From assembly GCA_050304135.1 (NCBI GenBank), contig JBNLDC010000047.1, positions 1-64,000 of the forward strand: a stretch of 64,000 nt of DNA, written 5' to 3'. The translations under genes and the position numbers were made by a program. Below are positions 1-7,350 of the stretch, in pieces. The DNA is from JAFGNB01 sp050304135 (lineage in GTDB: Bacteria; Fibrobacterota; Chitinivibrionia; Chitinivibrionales; Chitinispirillaceae). The first letter of the stretch is position 1, and each line of letters opens with the position of its first letter. Below the pieces are notes generated by a model. It had not been told where the DNA came from. It was given only the letters and a program-made list of their open reading frames with translations, and did not search any database.

Positions 1-272
1 CCAAACAAGACCTCGATGCACCCAAACAACACCACGATGCTCTCAAACAAGACCGCGATGCTCCCAAACAAGACCGCGATGCTCCCAAACAAGACCGCGA
101 TGCTCCCAAACAAGACCGCGATGCTCCCAAACAAGACCGCGATGCTCCCAAACAAGACCGCGATGCTCCCAGAGTAAGTCGCGATGTACCCAGAGTAAGT
201 CGCGATGTACCCAGAGTTACTCGCGATCTACCCAGAGTTACTCGGGATCTACCCAAAGTTACTCGGGATGGT
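1..272. repeat. 21-bp tandem repeat (minisatellite), 13 units
   Basis: Thirteen head-to-tail 21-bp units run from the window edge (first unit truncated) to about 272. The first eight (type A) start CCCAAACAAGAC and end CGCGATGCT; the first three are degenerate and the next five are essentially identical. The last five (type B) start CCCAGAGT and end CGCGATGTA or CGGGATCTA. The A-to-B switch is abrupt at about 168. Because 21 is a multiple of 3, every frame gives a seven-residue periodic peptide and no frame is stopped inside the array, so coding and non-coding explanations both remain open. There is no spacer diversity, which excludes a CRISPR array. Confidence 0.92.
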
Positions 273-278
273 GTTTAA
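3..278 (+). CDS. possible C-terminal tail of a heptad-repeat protein (5' end outside window)
   Basis: The frame starting at base 3 stays open through the whole 21-bp array and stops at TAA 276-278. It would encode heptads of the form PKQDRDA (type A) changing to PRVSRDV, PRVTRDL and a final PKVTRDGV. The stop falls only two codons after the last repeat, which would suit a protein tail, but all three forward frames are open, so openness is weak evidence. No start or upstream domain is visible because the window begins inside the array. It could equally be a non-coding minisatellite. I assign no function. Confidence 0.25.
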   Translation, partial: KQDLDAPKQHHDALKQDRDAPKQDRDAPKQDRDAPKQDRDAPKQDRDAPKQDRDAPRVSRDVPRVSRDVPRVTRDLPRVTRDLPKVTRDGV

Positions 279-389
279 ACTATGAAGACGGGCGTAAATG
301 TGCGACTATGGTTGCGAAAATGCGACTGTGTTGGTGATGGAAGTACCGCAGGTTGTGGAAGCCGCGAAGGTGGCCTGACATGAGCAGTA

Positions 390-416
390 ACAGGTGACGC
401 ACGGCAGTGCGCCTGT
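390..416 (+). other. hairpin just upstream of a terminator
   Basis: ACAGG (390-394) pairs with CCTGT (412-416), and after a three-base bulge CGCAC (398-402) pairs with GTGCG (407-411) around a GGCA loop. This gives a ten-pair stem. With the terminator six bases downstream it could form the 3' end of a small structured RNA or of a leader. I do not recognise a known riboswitch or RNA family. Confidence 0.45.
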
Positions 417-421
417 ACAGG

Positions 422-461
422 AGAGGGGACGGACCGGCTGGATCGTCCCCTCTGTTTTTTT
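422..461 (+). terminator. Rho-independent terminator
   Basis: AGAGGGGACG (422-431) and CGTCCCCTCT (444-453) are perfectly complementary over ten bases, separated by a 12-base loop, and are followed one base later by seven T (455-461). This is a textbook intrinsic terminator on the plus strand. No recognisable gene lies just upstream, so it ends either the repeat-region transcript or an RNA gene in about 280-461. Confidence 0.85.
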
Positions 462-1243
462 CCGGGAACTGAAAATGGGGGGGCAATGAGCGCTTTACCG
501 AAATGCTCGCGAACGTGCCGTGACCCGGGACGCCCCCTGTTCATTTCCTGTTTTCGCCATCCCCCGACTTGTGCCGAGCCCGGTCGAGGTAAAGCGGGAT
601 TTTCTGTTATTGTTTTCTATGATGATCAAAGTTACTCAGGAGTGGGGTGCCGACCCCACACCACACGAAGTACAAGATCACGCGGATGATAAAAGATATC
701 GGTGGACTGCGAACGAAGCACGCCCCGTCCGTAAAAATCCGCCTGTTCAGTAAAGGTGGAAACCGGTTACTACTTATGGCACTTGTATACTGTACGGTGA
801 TGATTTCCTGTGGCAGGTACAAGATGAATAAAATAAACGGTTTTCCGCTACTCCGGTTGTCAGACTGCTATTATTTTACTATTGTTCCGCAAGGGTGGGG
901 TACGCACTAAGGTGCTCCTTGCCGGAACGGTTCCCGCTCGCTGTAGTTGTTACGTTTCCGGAAGTTGTCAGAGTGAATCAGGAGTGGTGTCGTTGCTGTG
1001 GTATCCGAAGTACCGGTGCGCGGGTATCGACTGGATGTACATTCTGGTTCTGTAATAACCATGCATTAACCGTGCTGGTGGCACCTTTGGTTGATTTAGT
1101 ATTAAGGATACATTGTTGTTTTTGAGTTTGAGCAGAGAGGGACGGATGTATCAATGATAACCAAGTTGTAACGGTGGTCATGTGCAGGTGTGGCAAGGTG
1201 AATTTATTATGAATGGTTATGTTGGAAAGTAGCTGTGTGCAAT
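462..1243. other. about 780 bp without a recognisable gene
   Basis: Short open frames exist on both strands, but none has a convincing ribosome-binding site, hydrophobicity pattern or recognisable motif. The phrase TCAGGAGTGG occurs twice (near 637 and near 977), so the stretch may be decayed repeat or mobile-element DNA. I see nothing else that I can support here. Confidence 0.5.
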
Positions 1244-1262
1244 AAATTTAGCAAATACGCTC
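1244..1262 (+). repeat. left arm of an inverted repeat bounding an AT-rich two-gene block
   Basis: AAATTTAGCAAATAC (1244-1258) followed by GCTC is the inverted copy of the sequence at 2636-2654, with 18 of 19 positions matching. A weaker GTGCAAT/GTTGCAT similarity extends outward. The pair encloses the M23-like and SIMPL genes and nothing else. Confidence 0.75.
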
Positions 1263-1301
1263 AAAGGAAGAATCTGCTGCCGTCCATGGCAGAAAAAAAT
1301 A

Positions 1302-1898
1302 ATGAAAATGTATAGTAAACGATGTAATTATGCTATTTTAATTTCTCTTATTTTAATTCCACTTACCATTAAAAGCGGAAATTATCCGAAGTTATACTCC
1401 CCTTTTCATTCCGGCGGAACGGAAGAAATAATTAGTTGCAAGATGAATGTTATAAGTTTTTATGGAGATTTCCGTTATAGTGAAATTAGAGGGCACCGAC
1501 ACTCAGGAATTGACATCGAAGGTAATTATGGAGAAAAAATATTTCCTATAACGGAAGGAAAAATTATAAAAATAAGCAGTGAATTCCCACACAAAGCTGT
1601 GTATATACTACATTTGTTTGACACGTTGGAATTCATTTCAGTATATATGCATGTTGAAGATATTAAAGTAAGAAACGGGGACTATGTAAACGAAACAATA
1701 GAAATTGGACGCATTTTCAACAACGAGGAATTGAGCATTTCTGCGTTTTGTACTCCGCCTCATTTACACTTCGAAATTAGACGTAATTTGAATGATAACG
1801 GAGAAGCCACATTCGCATGCATGACTATCAATGAATTAAATAAGCACTTTATCGACCCAATTACATTTATCAGGGAAGGACTGAAATGCAATGAGTAA
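1302..1898 (+). CDS. M23 (LytM-type) metallopeptidase-like exported protein
   Basis: This 198-residue protein has an N-terminal hydrophobic stretch (about 10-23) that should act as a signal peptide or anchor. The M23 zinc site is visible: HSGID gives His67 and Asp71, and PPHLHFE gives His154 and His156; YMHV near 116 is the position that often carries another active-site His. Members of the family cleave peptide cross-links in peptidoglycan in the periplasm. The insertion between the two motifs is less glycine-rich than in classical LytM, so the substrate is uncertain. The start at 1302 has only a weak purine-rich stretch before it, and 1308 is an alternative. It overlaps the next gene by 8 bp, so the two are co-translated. 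The base composition is far more AT-rich than the genes after 2.9 kb, which suggests recent acquisition. Confidence 0.72.
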   Translation: MKMYSKRCNYAILISLILIPLTIKSGNYPKLYSPFHSGGTEEIISCKMNVISFYGDFRYSEIRGHRHSGIDIEGNYGEKIFPITEGKIIKISSEFPHKAVYILHLFDTLEFISVYMHVEDIKVRNGDYVNETIEIGRIFNNEELSISAFCTPPHLHFEIRRNLNDNGEATFACMTINELNKHFIDPITFIREGLKCNE

Positions 1899-2601
1899 GG
1901 AAATTATTTCAAGTTTGTTTTTAGCATTAGGTGTTTCGATAGGTGGTTTCTTTATTAGCAAGACAATGTATAATGCTAAAGTCGCATTAAACACAGCTGA
2001 AGCCAAAGGTCTCGCAGAGAGAAGAGTTAAAGCAGATAAGGCAAATTGGGAAATAAGTTTTAAAGTAAAGGGGAAATCGAAATCTGAAATTCCCAACTTA
2101 TACAACACTGCGAAATTAAACCAAAAAAGAATAAATGAACTGCTCATTGAGAGTGGGCTGGAAGATGATGAAATAAATATTGGTACGATAGATTATTATC
2201 ATCAGGAGTTTAGAGATGAAAACCAAAAACTTGTCGACCAATTACACTTTTTAGAAGGAAATATAAGTATTGAAACAGACAAAGTGGATCTGGTGAATAA
2301 AGTACGAAACAATGTAAACAAGCTCATTGCCGAAGGAATTGAAATACAAAACAAACCAGCTTCTTTTCTTTTTACGAAACTCAACGAAATAAAACCTGAT
2401 ATGTTGAAAGAGGCCACAAAGAATGCTAGAGCAGCAGCAAATGAATTTGCAGATAATGCAGGTGTAAAAGTCGGCGGAATACGTAGCGCAAGACAGGGGA
2501 ACTTTTTTATTCGCGATGTTGGTGACAATTATGGAGACTCGAAGAAATTAGAAAAGGATGTAAGAGTTGTTACTACAATAACATTCTTTCTTGTAGACTA
2601 A
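1891..2601 (+). CDS. SIMPL-domain (DUF541) protein
   Basis: The protein is 236 residues long. A single N-terminal membrane segment (about 5-24) is followed by a domain of about 200 residues with the SIMPL/DUF541 pattern: an early KANWEISFKVKG strand, a long helical stretch with alternating charges, and a closing VRVVTTITFFLVD strand. SIMPL proteins are periplasmic or membrane-anchored and largely uncharacterised; some form oligomeric rings. The first eight bases overlap the end of the M23-like gene, so the pair forms one transcription unit and may act together on the cell wall, which is inference. The gene is AT-rich like its partner and lies inside the same inverted repeat. Confidence 0.78.
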   Translation: MSKEIISSLFLALGVSIGGFFISKTMYNAKVALNTAEAKGLAERRVKADKANWEISFKVKGKSKSEIPNLYNTAKLNQKRINELLIESGLEDDEINIGTIDYYHQEFRDENQKLVDQLHFLEGNISIETDKVDLVNKVRNNVNKLIAEGIEIQNKPASFLFTKLNEIKPDMLKEATKNARAAANEFADNAGVKVGGIRSARQGNFFIRDVGDNYGDSKKLEKDVRVVTTITFFLVD

Positions 2602-2635
2602 AGATAAAAACCAACGTTTTGTCGGCTTTTTAAAA

Positions 2636-2654
2636 GAGGGTATTTGCTAAATTT
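2636..2654 (-). repeat. right arm of the inverted repeat bounding the AT-rich block
   Basis: The plus strand reads GAGGGTATTTGCTAAATTT, the reverse complement of 1244-1262 with one mismatch. It lies 35 bp after the stop of the SIMPL gene. No transposase or integrase gene lies between the arms. Confidence 0.75.
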
Positions 2655-2881
2655 AAAGTATGCAACACGGTCAACCAGTTGAGACCCATCACAGTTCTGA
2701 TGCTGCATTGCCGCTACCGGCTTCGTTCAACTAAATTCTTTTTACACCGGCGGAGCAATGGTGCCGATGGCATTTCGTGGTAATGAGAAGAAAAACGAAG
2801 TAAATTGATATTAGAGACATTGCAGACACCCATCGTGTTGCTCCATAAACGGAACGTACTATTTTAAAAGGAGACATTTGT

Positions 2882-3613
2882 ATGGAAAACATGAACGGTA
2901 AAATTGTGCTGATTACCGGTGGTAACAAGGGCTTGGGAAAGGAAATCGGGCGTCAGCTTGGTTTGCTCGGCTATACGGTCATCTTAACGGCAAGAGACAG
3001 ACAGGCTGGGGCGACGGCGGTTGCAGAACTCGTGTCGCTGGGTTGCGATGCCCATACTGTTCAGCTCGATGTGACTAACTCCGACAATATCAATACGTGT
3101 GCAAACTATCTGAAAACCACGTTCGGCAAGCTCGATGTACTGGTGAATAACGCAGGAATCGCTCTCGAGTGGGATGGAAAGCCTACTAATGCGGACAAGG
3201 TTCGCCGTACTCTGGAGGTCAATCTTATCGCACCATTTGCCATCACCGATGCACTTGTGCCACTTCTCGCTCAAAGTGAAGACGGACGCGTAATCAATCA
3301 TTCATCGGCACTTGGCTCGATAACTACCGCTGAAAACGCCTGGAATGATGTCTCGATGTTTATGACTGTGGGCTACTCGACCTCAAAGGCCGGTCTCAAT
3401 ATGCTGACGCAGATCCAATCGAAATCGCTGGCAGGCAGCGGCATTGTGGTTGCGGCGGCTCATCCCGGATGGGTGAAGACCGATCTTGGAACCCTGGCGG
3501 CACCTATGGACGTTAAAGAAGGCGCCAGTACGGTTGTAAATCTTGTAACGGTTCCCCGTGAAAACTTCCCGAACGGTCAACTGGTACATAACGATGAACG
3601 TATTCCGTGGTAG
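2882..3613 (+). CDS. short-chain dehydrogenase/reductase (SDR)
   Basis: This is a 243-residue classical SDR. The NAD(P)-binding motif TGGNKGLG is at 12-19, NNAG is at 89-92, the serine region is at 141-142, the catalytic pair is Tyr165 and Lys169 in YSTSK, and HPGWVKTDLG follows in the usual place. The Asn-Lys in the glycine motif resembles the carbonyl-reductase-like branch that prefers NADPH. The substrate cannot be told from sequence. The start is well supported by AAAAGGAG at 2866-2873, eight bases before ATG. It stands alone, with about 280 bp before it and 160 bp after it. Its composition is closer to the bulk of the window than that of the AT-rich pair just upstream. Confidence 0.93.
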   Translation: MENMNGKIVLITGGNKGLGKEIGRQLGLLGYTVILTARDRQAGATAVAELVSLGCDAHTVQLDVTNSDNINTCANYLKTTFGKLDVLVNNAGIALEWDGKPTNADKVRRTLEVNLIAPFAITDALVPLLAQSEDGRVINHSSALGSITTAENAWNDVSMFMTVGYSTSKAGLNMLTQIQSKSLAGSGIVVAAAHPGWVKTDLGTLAAPMDVKEGASTVVNLVTVPRENFPNGQLVHNDERIPW

Positions 3614-3777
3614 CGTTATCCTTTATGCACAAGCATACCTTTCACTAGTGCAAACGTAATCGCTATAAACGCTACCGGTACAATGTTATTGAGCGGGAGT
3701 ACGGTGGTTGCAATGATCACTAACGTTCTGAAAGGAAGATTACATTTCGCGTCGCAAGTAAATAGGAACACCAGAAA

Positions 3778-4407
3778 ATGCAGTATCTCTTACGGCGTAA
3801 ACACGAAATCTTTCTCATGAAAATCAAAATCCTTCTGTTCATCCTTACCACGTTCTCAATAACGACAGCCGAAACTGCCCGGGTAAGCAGATTGTATTTG
3901 TCGGTTATCAGTGAAGCAACCGCGTTCCCTTCATATAAAGTTATCAGGCTCCCGATTCATCCGGGATTTTCCGTAGGCGTTAATTGTATCTCAAGTTGCA
4001 ATGGTCGCCATCTGCATGCCCTTACTGTTGAGGGGGCATACTTTTATGATGGTATTACCGGACACTGCATACTGTTGTATCCGGAATACCGGTTTGAGTA
4101 TAGAATTTTAAAGCTGTTCTTAGAGACCGATATAGGTTTGGGCTATAAACACAATATTTTCTCCCGGCCGGTATATAAAATGGTGGATGATACCTATGAA
4201 CAGGTTACTGACCGGGGCACACCGCAGGTAATGCTTCCAATAGGTTTGGGGCTGGGGTATATGCTTCCGCATGGTATTCATATCTTTATGCAATATAAGT
4301 GGATTGCGGCGTTCCCATTCAATATAAAGGCGGGGCTACCGCTGATGCCGCATACGGTTTTTCATCTCGGTACCTCTTTGAACTTACCCTGCAGGGGCAA
4401 CAATTAA
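3778..4407 (+). CDS. hypothetical exported protein, possibly a small outer-membrane barrel
   Basis: The 209-residue protein has a cleavable-looking signal (hydrophobic KIKILLFILTTFSITTAET, about 15-34), then alternating strands rich in Tyr, Phe, His and Gly with repeated GLGY and LGLGYMLPHGI patterns, suggesting an outer-membrane beta-barrel. I recognise no family. The upstream ATG has an AGGA about ten bases before it; an internal ATG at 3817 would start right at the signal peptide, so the first 13 residues may not be translated. The stop is separated from the GTG of the next gene by a single base, indicating translational coupling with the beta-lactamase-like hydrolase. Confidence 0.6.
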   Translation: MQYLLRRKHEIFLMKIKILLFILTTFSITTAETARVSRLYLSVISEATAFPSYKVIRLPIHPGFSVGVNCISSCNGRHLHALTVEGAYFYDGITGHCILLYPEYRFEYRILKLFLETDIGLGYKHNIFSRPVYKMVDDTYEQVTDRGTPQVMLPIGLGLGYMLPHGIHIFMQYKWIAAFPFNIKAGLPLMPHTVFHLGTSLNLPCRGNN

Positions 4408-4408
4408 A

Positions 4409-5554
4409 GTGAATATTCGAAAACTGCTGCCGTTATTGTTGTGCGTTATTTGTGTATGTCAAAGCCCGATATCGGTCTCGCCATCGGTTTATTCATGTGA
4501 AAGTATCACCAACACCTTCACCGATTCGACACGAATAAGGAAATTTCAGCAATTACTCAATAAAATGTGGAATCTTGGGTCGGTCGGCACTGCGATGATG
4601 ATAATGTCAAACGACAGTATCTGGGCGGGTTCCAAAGGATTTGCCGATATTCCGAATAATGTATCGCTGGCACCGGGAAACCTTTTCAGAATCGGAAGTA
4701 TTTCCAAAATCTTCATTGTGACCGCGGCACTTCGCCTCTGTATGCAGCAAAAATTATCACTCGATGATAAGATGGCGGATTATCTTGATAACGATATTAC
4801 TGAAAAGATTGCAAACGGCAAAACAGTCACGATCCGCCAGTTAATGAACCATACCAGCAAAATACCGGATTATTTTACCGCAAGCATGTATATGGGGTAC
4901 TTCAATTATTCGTATGATCAGCTTTCAGGTCCGGAACTCATTAAGAAAATTTACGGCAAACCTGCGATGGAAAAAAACGGATACTCCAATTCAAATTCCA
5001 TTCTATTGGGTATGGTCGTTGCAGCAATCGAGGGTTGCAGTGCCTATGATGTTATCAAGCAGCAGGTGCTTTACTCATTGGGGTTGAATACTACTTTTGT
5101 TGGAACCGAAGAACCGTCCGGTCTGGTTCGGGCATATTCCAATCTTTATGGAAATGGAAAGATTATCGATGTGTCAGACCTGGACAGGAGGGCTGTCGGG
5201 GGTGAGGATAACACCGAAGGCGGAATAATCTCGAACGTTCAGGATCTCATAGTAATTATGAAGGCTATCACCGATACCGGATTTATTGATTCCGCACTGC
5301 AGACGGAAATGATGAAAAAAGTATGGTTTGAACCCTCGGCTCCTATTCCCGGTTACGAAGGGTACAGCCTTGGTTTGTCGCATGTTACCACAAAATATGG
5401 GCATGCGGTAGGGCATTGGGGGAACTGTTTTGGTTTTAATGGTATAGTGCTGCATTTTACTGATTCTGATCTGTATGTCGCCATTCTGGTCAATACTTTT
5501 AGTGAAGCCGTAAACTTTATGTATAATGAAGAAATCTATGATTATTTTTTCTGA
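4409..5554 (+). CDS. serine hydrolase of the class C beta-lactamase/PBP family
   Basis: This 381-residue exported protein has an N-terminal hydrophobic signal (about 5-18). The family motifs are present: SxxK at 97-100 (SISK, nucleophile Ser97) and YSN at 192-194. The third motif, normally HTG or KTG, appears as HWGN/GFNG around 336-345, as in several esterase and D-aminopeptidase members. The likely role is hydrolysis of a D-amino-acid peptide or ester in the periplasm; true beta-lactamase activity cannot be inferred. It starts with GTG one base after the stop of the barrel-like gene, so the two form an operon. Length and order of motifs are normal for the family. Confidence 0.85.
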   Translation: MNIRKLLPLLLCVICVCQSPISVSPSVYSCESITNTFTDSTRIRKFQQLLNKMWNLGSVGTAMMIMSNDSIWAGSKGFADIPNNVSLAPGNLFRIGSISKIFIVTAALRLCMQQKLSLDDKMADYLDNDITEKIANGKTVTIRQLMNHTSKIPDYFTASMYMGYFNYSYDQLSGPELIKKIYGKPAMEKNGYSNSNSILLGMVVAAIEGCSAYDVIKQQVLYSLGLNTTFVGTEEPSGLVRAYSNLYGNGKIIDVSDLDRRAVGGEDNTEGGIISNVQDLIVIMKAITDTGFIDSALQTEMMKKVWFEPSAPIPGYEGYSLGLSHVTTKYGHAVGHWGNCFGFNGIVLHFTDSDLYVAILVNTFSEAVNFMYNEEIYDYFF

Positions 5555-5665
5555 TTATTAATAACTGTCCGTTGTTGTATCAGAATTTTTACTAGTATAC
5601 CGATAAAACCACCGTTAAAGAGCTCTGGGTGATAAAAGAATGGTCGCAGCTTTATGTGGAAGTGA

Positions 5666-5812
5666 CGCCACGGCGGGCAGTATTTTATTCTCGCTCCGGA
5701 CTACAACCTGCCGGCGGTGCTAACTTCGCTGGAGCAGATCGAATTTCCCTTTGCCGTGGAGATCGACGAGGCGCTGAAGGCCGCCGACAGAGTAATTGCA
5801 ACGCTGGACTGA
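5666..5812 (+). pseudogene. gene remnant, C-terminal fragment of an unidentified protein
   Basis: Directly after an in-frame TGA (5663-5665) a 48-codon reading frame continues to TGA 5810-5812. It contains FILAPDYNLPAVLTSLEQ and FAVEIDEALKAADRVIATL, looks like the well-folded end of an enzyme, and uses GC-rich third positions unlike the AT-rich surroundings. Upstream in the same frame there are several stops and no start, so it reads as the surviving end of a decayed or inserted gene. The longer overlapping frame at 5629-5901 has low-complexity, unlikely protein sequence and I do not call it. I cannot name the parent family. Confidence 0.4.
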
Positions 5813-5906
5813 TTATTTCGTACCCCTGCTTTATAAATGCTTTGTTTCGGATGCTCTTTTATAGTAAAAGAGAACTGAAATTACTGAATTACAAAGGATA
5901 ATTGTA

Positions 5907-6344
5907 ATGAGATTGTTGGGACTGATAAGCAGCTTTTTAGCGGTATCCTTTTTTACCTGTGGTTCGCCGGATCAGGTGACTTTGGAAAACGGAACCTATC
6001 AAACAAATGATGCAAACATCAGAGCGGTAGTAGACCTGAGCCGGAAGACACTGCTGCTGTATTTGGGTTCTCTGCCTGAAACCGTCGATACCATTGTTAT
6101 AGGCAGTAAATTTATCATCAATGGATGCCCAACGAATTTTTCTCATTCCTGCGAAATTCAATGCTATAAATTACTCGTGGAAACGCTTCGTCTGGGCGAG
6201 ATAGAAATACCAGATCCTGTTATCGGGCCCGGAGGAAATTCCAATATTATTATCTGTATGCAACCGGATGGCAGCACAACAGGGGGGGCAGGGCTATCCG
6301 GGGACCGTGATTCGACAAAGTATATTGAGTTGTGGAAAGAGTAG
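5907..6344 (+). CDS. small putative lipoprotein, unknown function
   Basis: The protein has 145 residues. The N-terminus MRLLGLISSFLAVSFFTCGS is a hydrophobic export signal ending in a Cys at 18 that would fit a loose lipobox (FFTC), so it may be lipidated. The mature part is strand-rich with three further Cys and a Gly-rich PVIGPGGNSN turn. I recognise no domain. AAAGGA about ten bases before the ATG supports the start. It precedes another envelope-type gene by 39 bp. Confidence 0.55.
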   Translation: MRLLGLISSFLAVSFFTCGSPDQVTLENGTYQTNDANIRAVVDLSRKTLLLYLGSLPETVDTIVIGSKFIINGCPTNFSHSCEIQCYKLLVETLRLGEIEIPDPVIGPGGNSNIIICMQPDGSTTGGAGLSGDRDSTKYIELWKE

Positions 6345-6383
6345 GCTTATCGATGACCGGTTACCCATAGAGCGGATTACATC

Positions 6384-7067
6384 ATGAAAAGCGCACCACG
6401 CAGCAGTAAACAGCACACAAAAATTCCGGCAAAAAGTCTATGGATACCCGTAACGGCTTCCCTCCTTGTTACCAACTGCTGGTACGGTATGTTTCAGTCG
6501 GCCCGGATACTGCCGCGCAATGCGCACGAGTTTCAGCCGATCGTTGCCGTGAATTCGGTAAGTGAGGAAAGTGCGTTTGAAGACGTCAACAACAGCGTCG
6601 GGTTGCGTTACACCTGGGGGTACGGCAGGCACGCCAATCTGCAGGTGCGCTATGTATATAGTTACTCACTGTTCAATCCGTCACGGGGCGGCGATCACCA
6701 AGCGGCTGTCAGTCTCAAGCAGGGCATCCGTAACGATAAGGTAGCGTTCCTGTATACTATCGGGTATGAGCACGATCCCTATCTGGATCATAAACTTCTG
6801 CTGAACTACGCACCGATTTTTTCCATAAAAACAGGGAAAACGCTCTTTATAAGCCTGATTCCTCTTATTGGCCTGGGTATGAATGTGTTTCCCCAACAAA
6901 TGGGTGAATTCGGCAATTATCTAGTTATGCCGACCTACAGTTTCTTTCTGAATCTGGAAAAACGATGGGCCACCATATCGTTCATTCCCGAAATCGCGGT
7001 CAGCAATATCGGGCTGCCGTTGTGGTCGGTGTCGCTGGGGTTCGGCGTTTCGTTTGTAAGGTGGTAA
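6384..7067 (+). CDS. hypothetical outer-membrane beta-barrel-like protein
   Basis: The protein has 227 residues. A basic N-terminus and hydrophobic stretch (about 19-32, ending TNC) serve as export signal. The rest alternates aromatic and small residues in regular strands (YTWGYGR, LQVRYVYSYSLF, VAFLYTIGYEHD, VSLGFGVSFVRW) and ends with a C-terminal aromatic residue, as expected for a barrel inserted by the BAM machinery. No family is recognised. It may be transcribed with the lipoprotein gene 39 bp upstream. A dispersed repeat begins 16 bp after its stop. Confidence 0.55.
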   Translation: MKSAPRSSKQHTKIPAKSLWIPVTASLLVTNCWYGMFQSARILPRNAHEFQPIVAVNSVSEESAFEDVNNSVGLRYTWGYGRHANLQVRYVYSYSLFNPSRGGDHQAAVSLKQGIRNDKVAFLYTIGYEHDPYLDHKLLLNYAPIFSIKTGKTLFISLIPLIGLGMNVFPQQMGEFGNYLVMPTYSFFLNLEKRWATISFIPEIAVSNIGLPLWSVSLGFGVSFVRW

Positions 7068-7082
7068 TCGCCAGCGTACTGT

Positions 7083-7257
7083 CGTGGCACACGAAAAAGT
7101 AGTGAAACAGTTTCCCTCTCCCGTCAGCAGGGGAGCGCTGCACTGAGGTGGTACATTGCAGCCTGTCGAAATGCTACCCGAAGTGGAATGCCAGGGTAGG
7201 GGTAGCGAAATCGAGAAAAACATCGCCAGTGTATCCGGAAACCAGATCTCAGAATAA
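7083..7257. repeat. dispersed intergenic repeat, copy 1
   Basis: About 175 bp begin CGTGGCACACGAAAAA, contain TTTCCCTCTCCCG, then CACTGAGG, GGAATGCCAGGGT and GGTAGCGAAA, and end ACATCGCCAGT...ATCCGGAAAC...CAGAATAA. The same order of blocks recurs at 8222-8379. It contains no gene. The CCCTCTCCCG part recurs once more at 10565. Confidence 0.8.
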
Positions 7258-7350
7258 TTGATTATCGCAGTCTCCAGCCCGGGTGACTTTTAAAATAAAA
7301 TCCATCACATCGTGTGGCAACGTCGCTGCCTTTACGGGGAAGGAAATACA

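Noticed and set aside
1..272. CRISPR array
   Set aside because: The repeats are directly abutting 21-bp units with no variable spacers and no cas genes are present.
486..1125. Small protein genes in the first 1.3 kb
   Set aside because: Frames are short, overlap each other on both strands, lack ribosome-binding sites and have no protein-like patterns.
1302..5554. Integron cassette array
   Set aside because: The series of unrelated same-strand genes is suggestive, but no attC-type sites with the conserved core and no integrase are visible.
5663..5665. Second selenocysteine codon
   Set aside because: There is no conserved context, several other stops lie upstream in the same frame and no hairpin of SECIS geometry follows.
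5629..5901. 90-residue protein gene
   Set aside because: The translation is low-quality (Arg/Gly-rich, no pattern) and overlaps a better coding-looking fragment in another frame.
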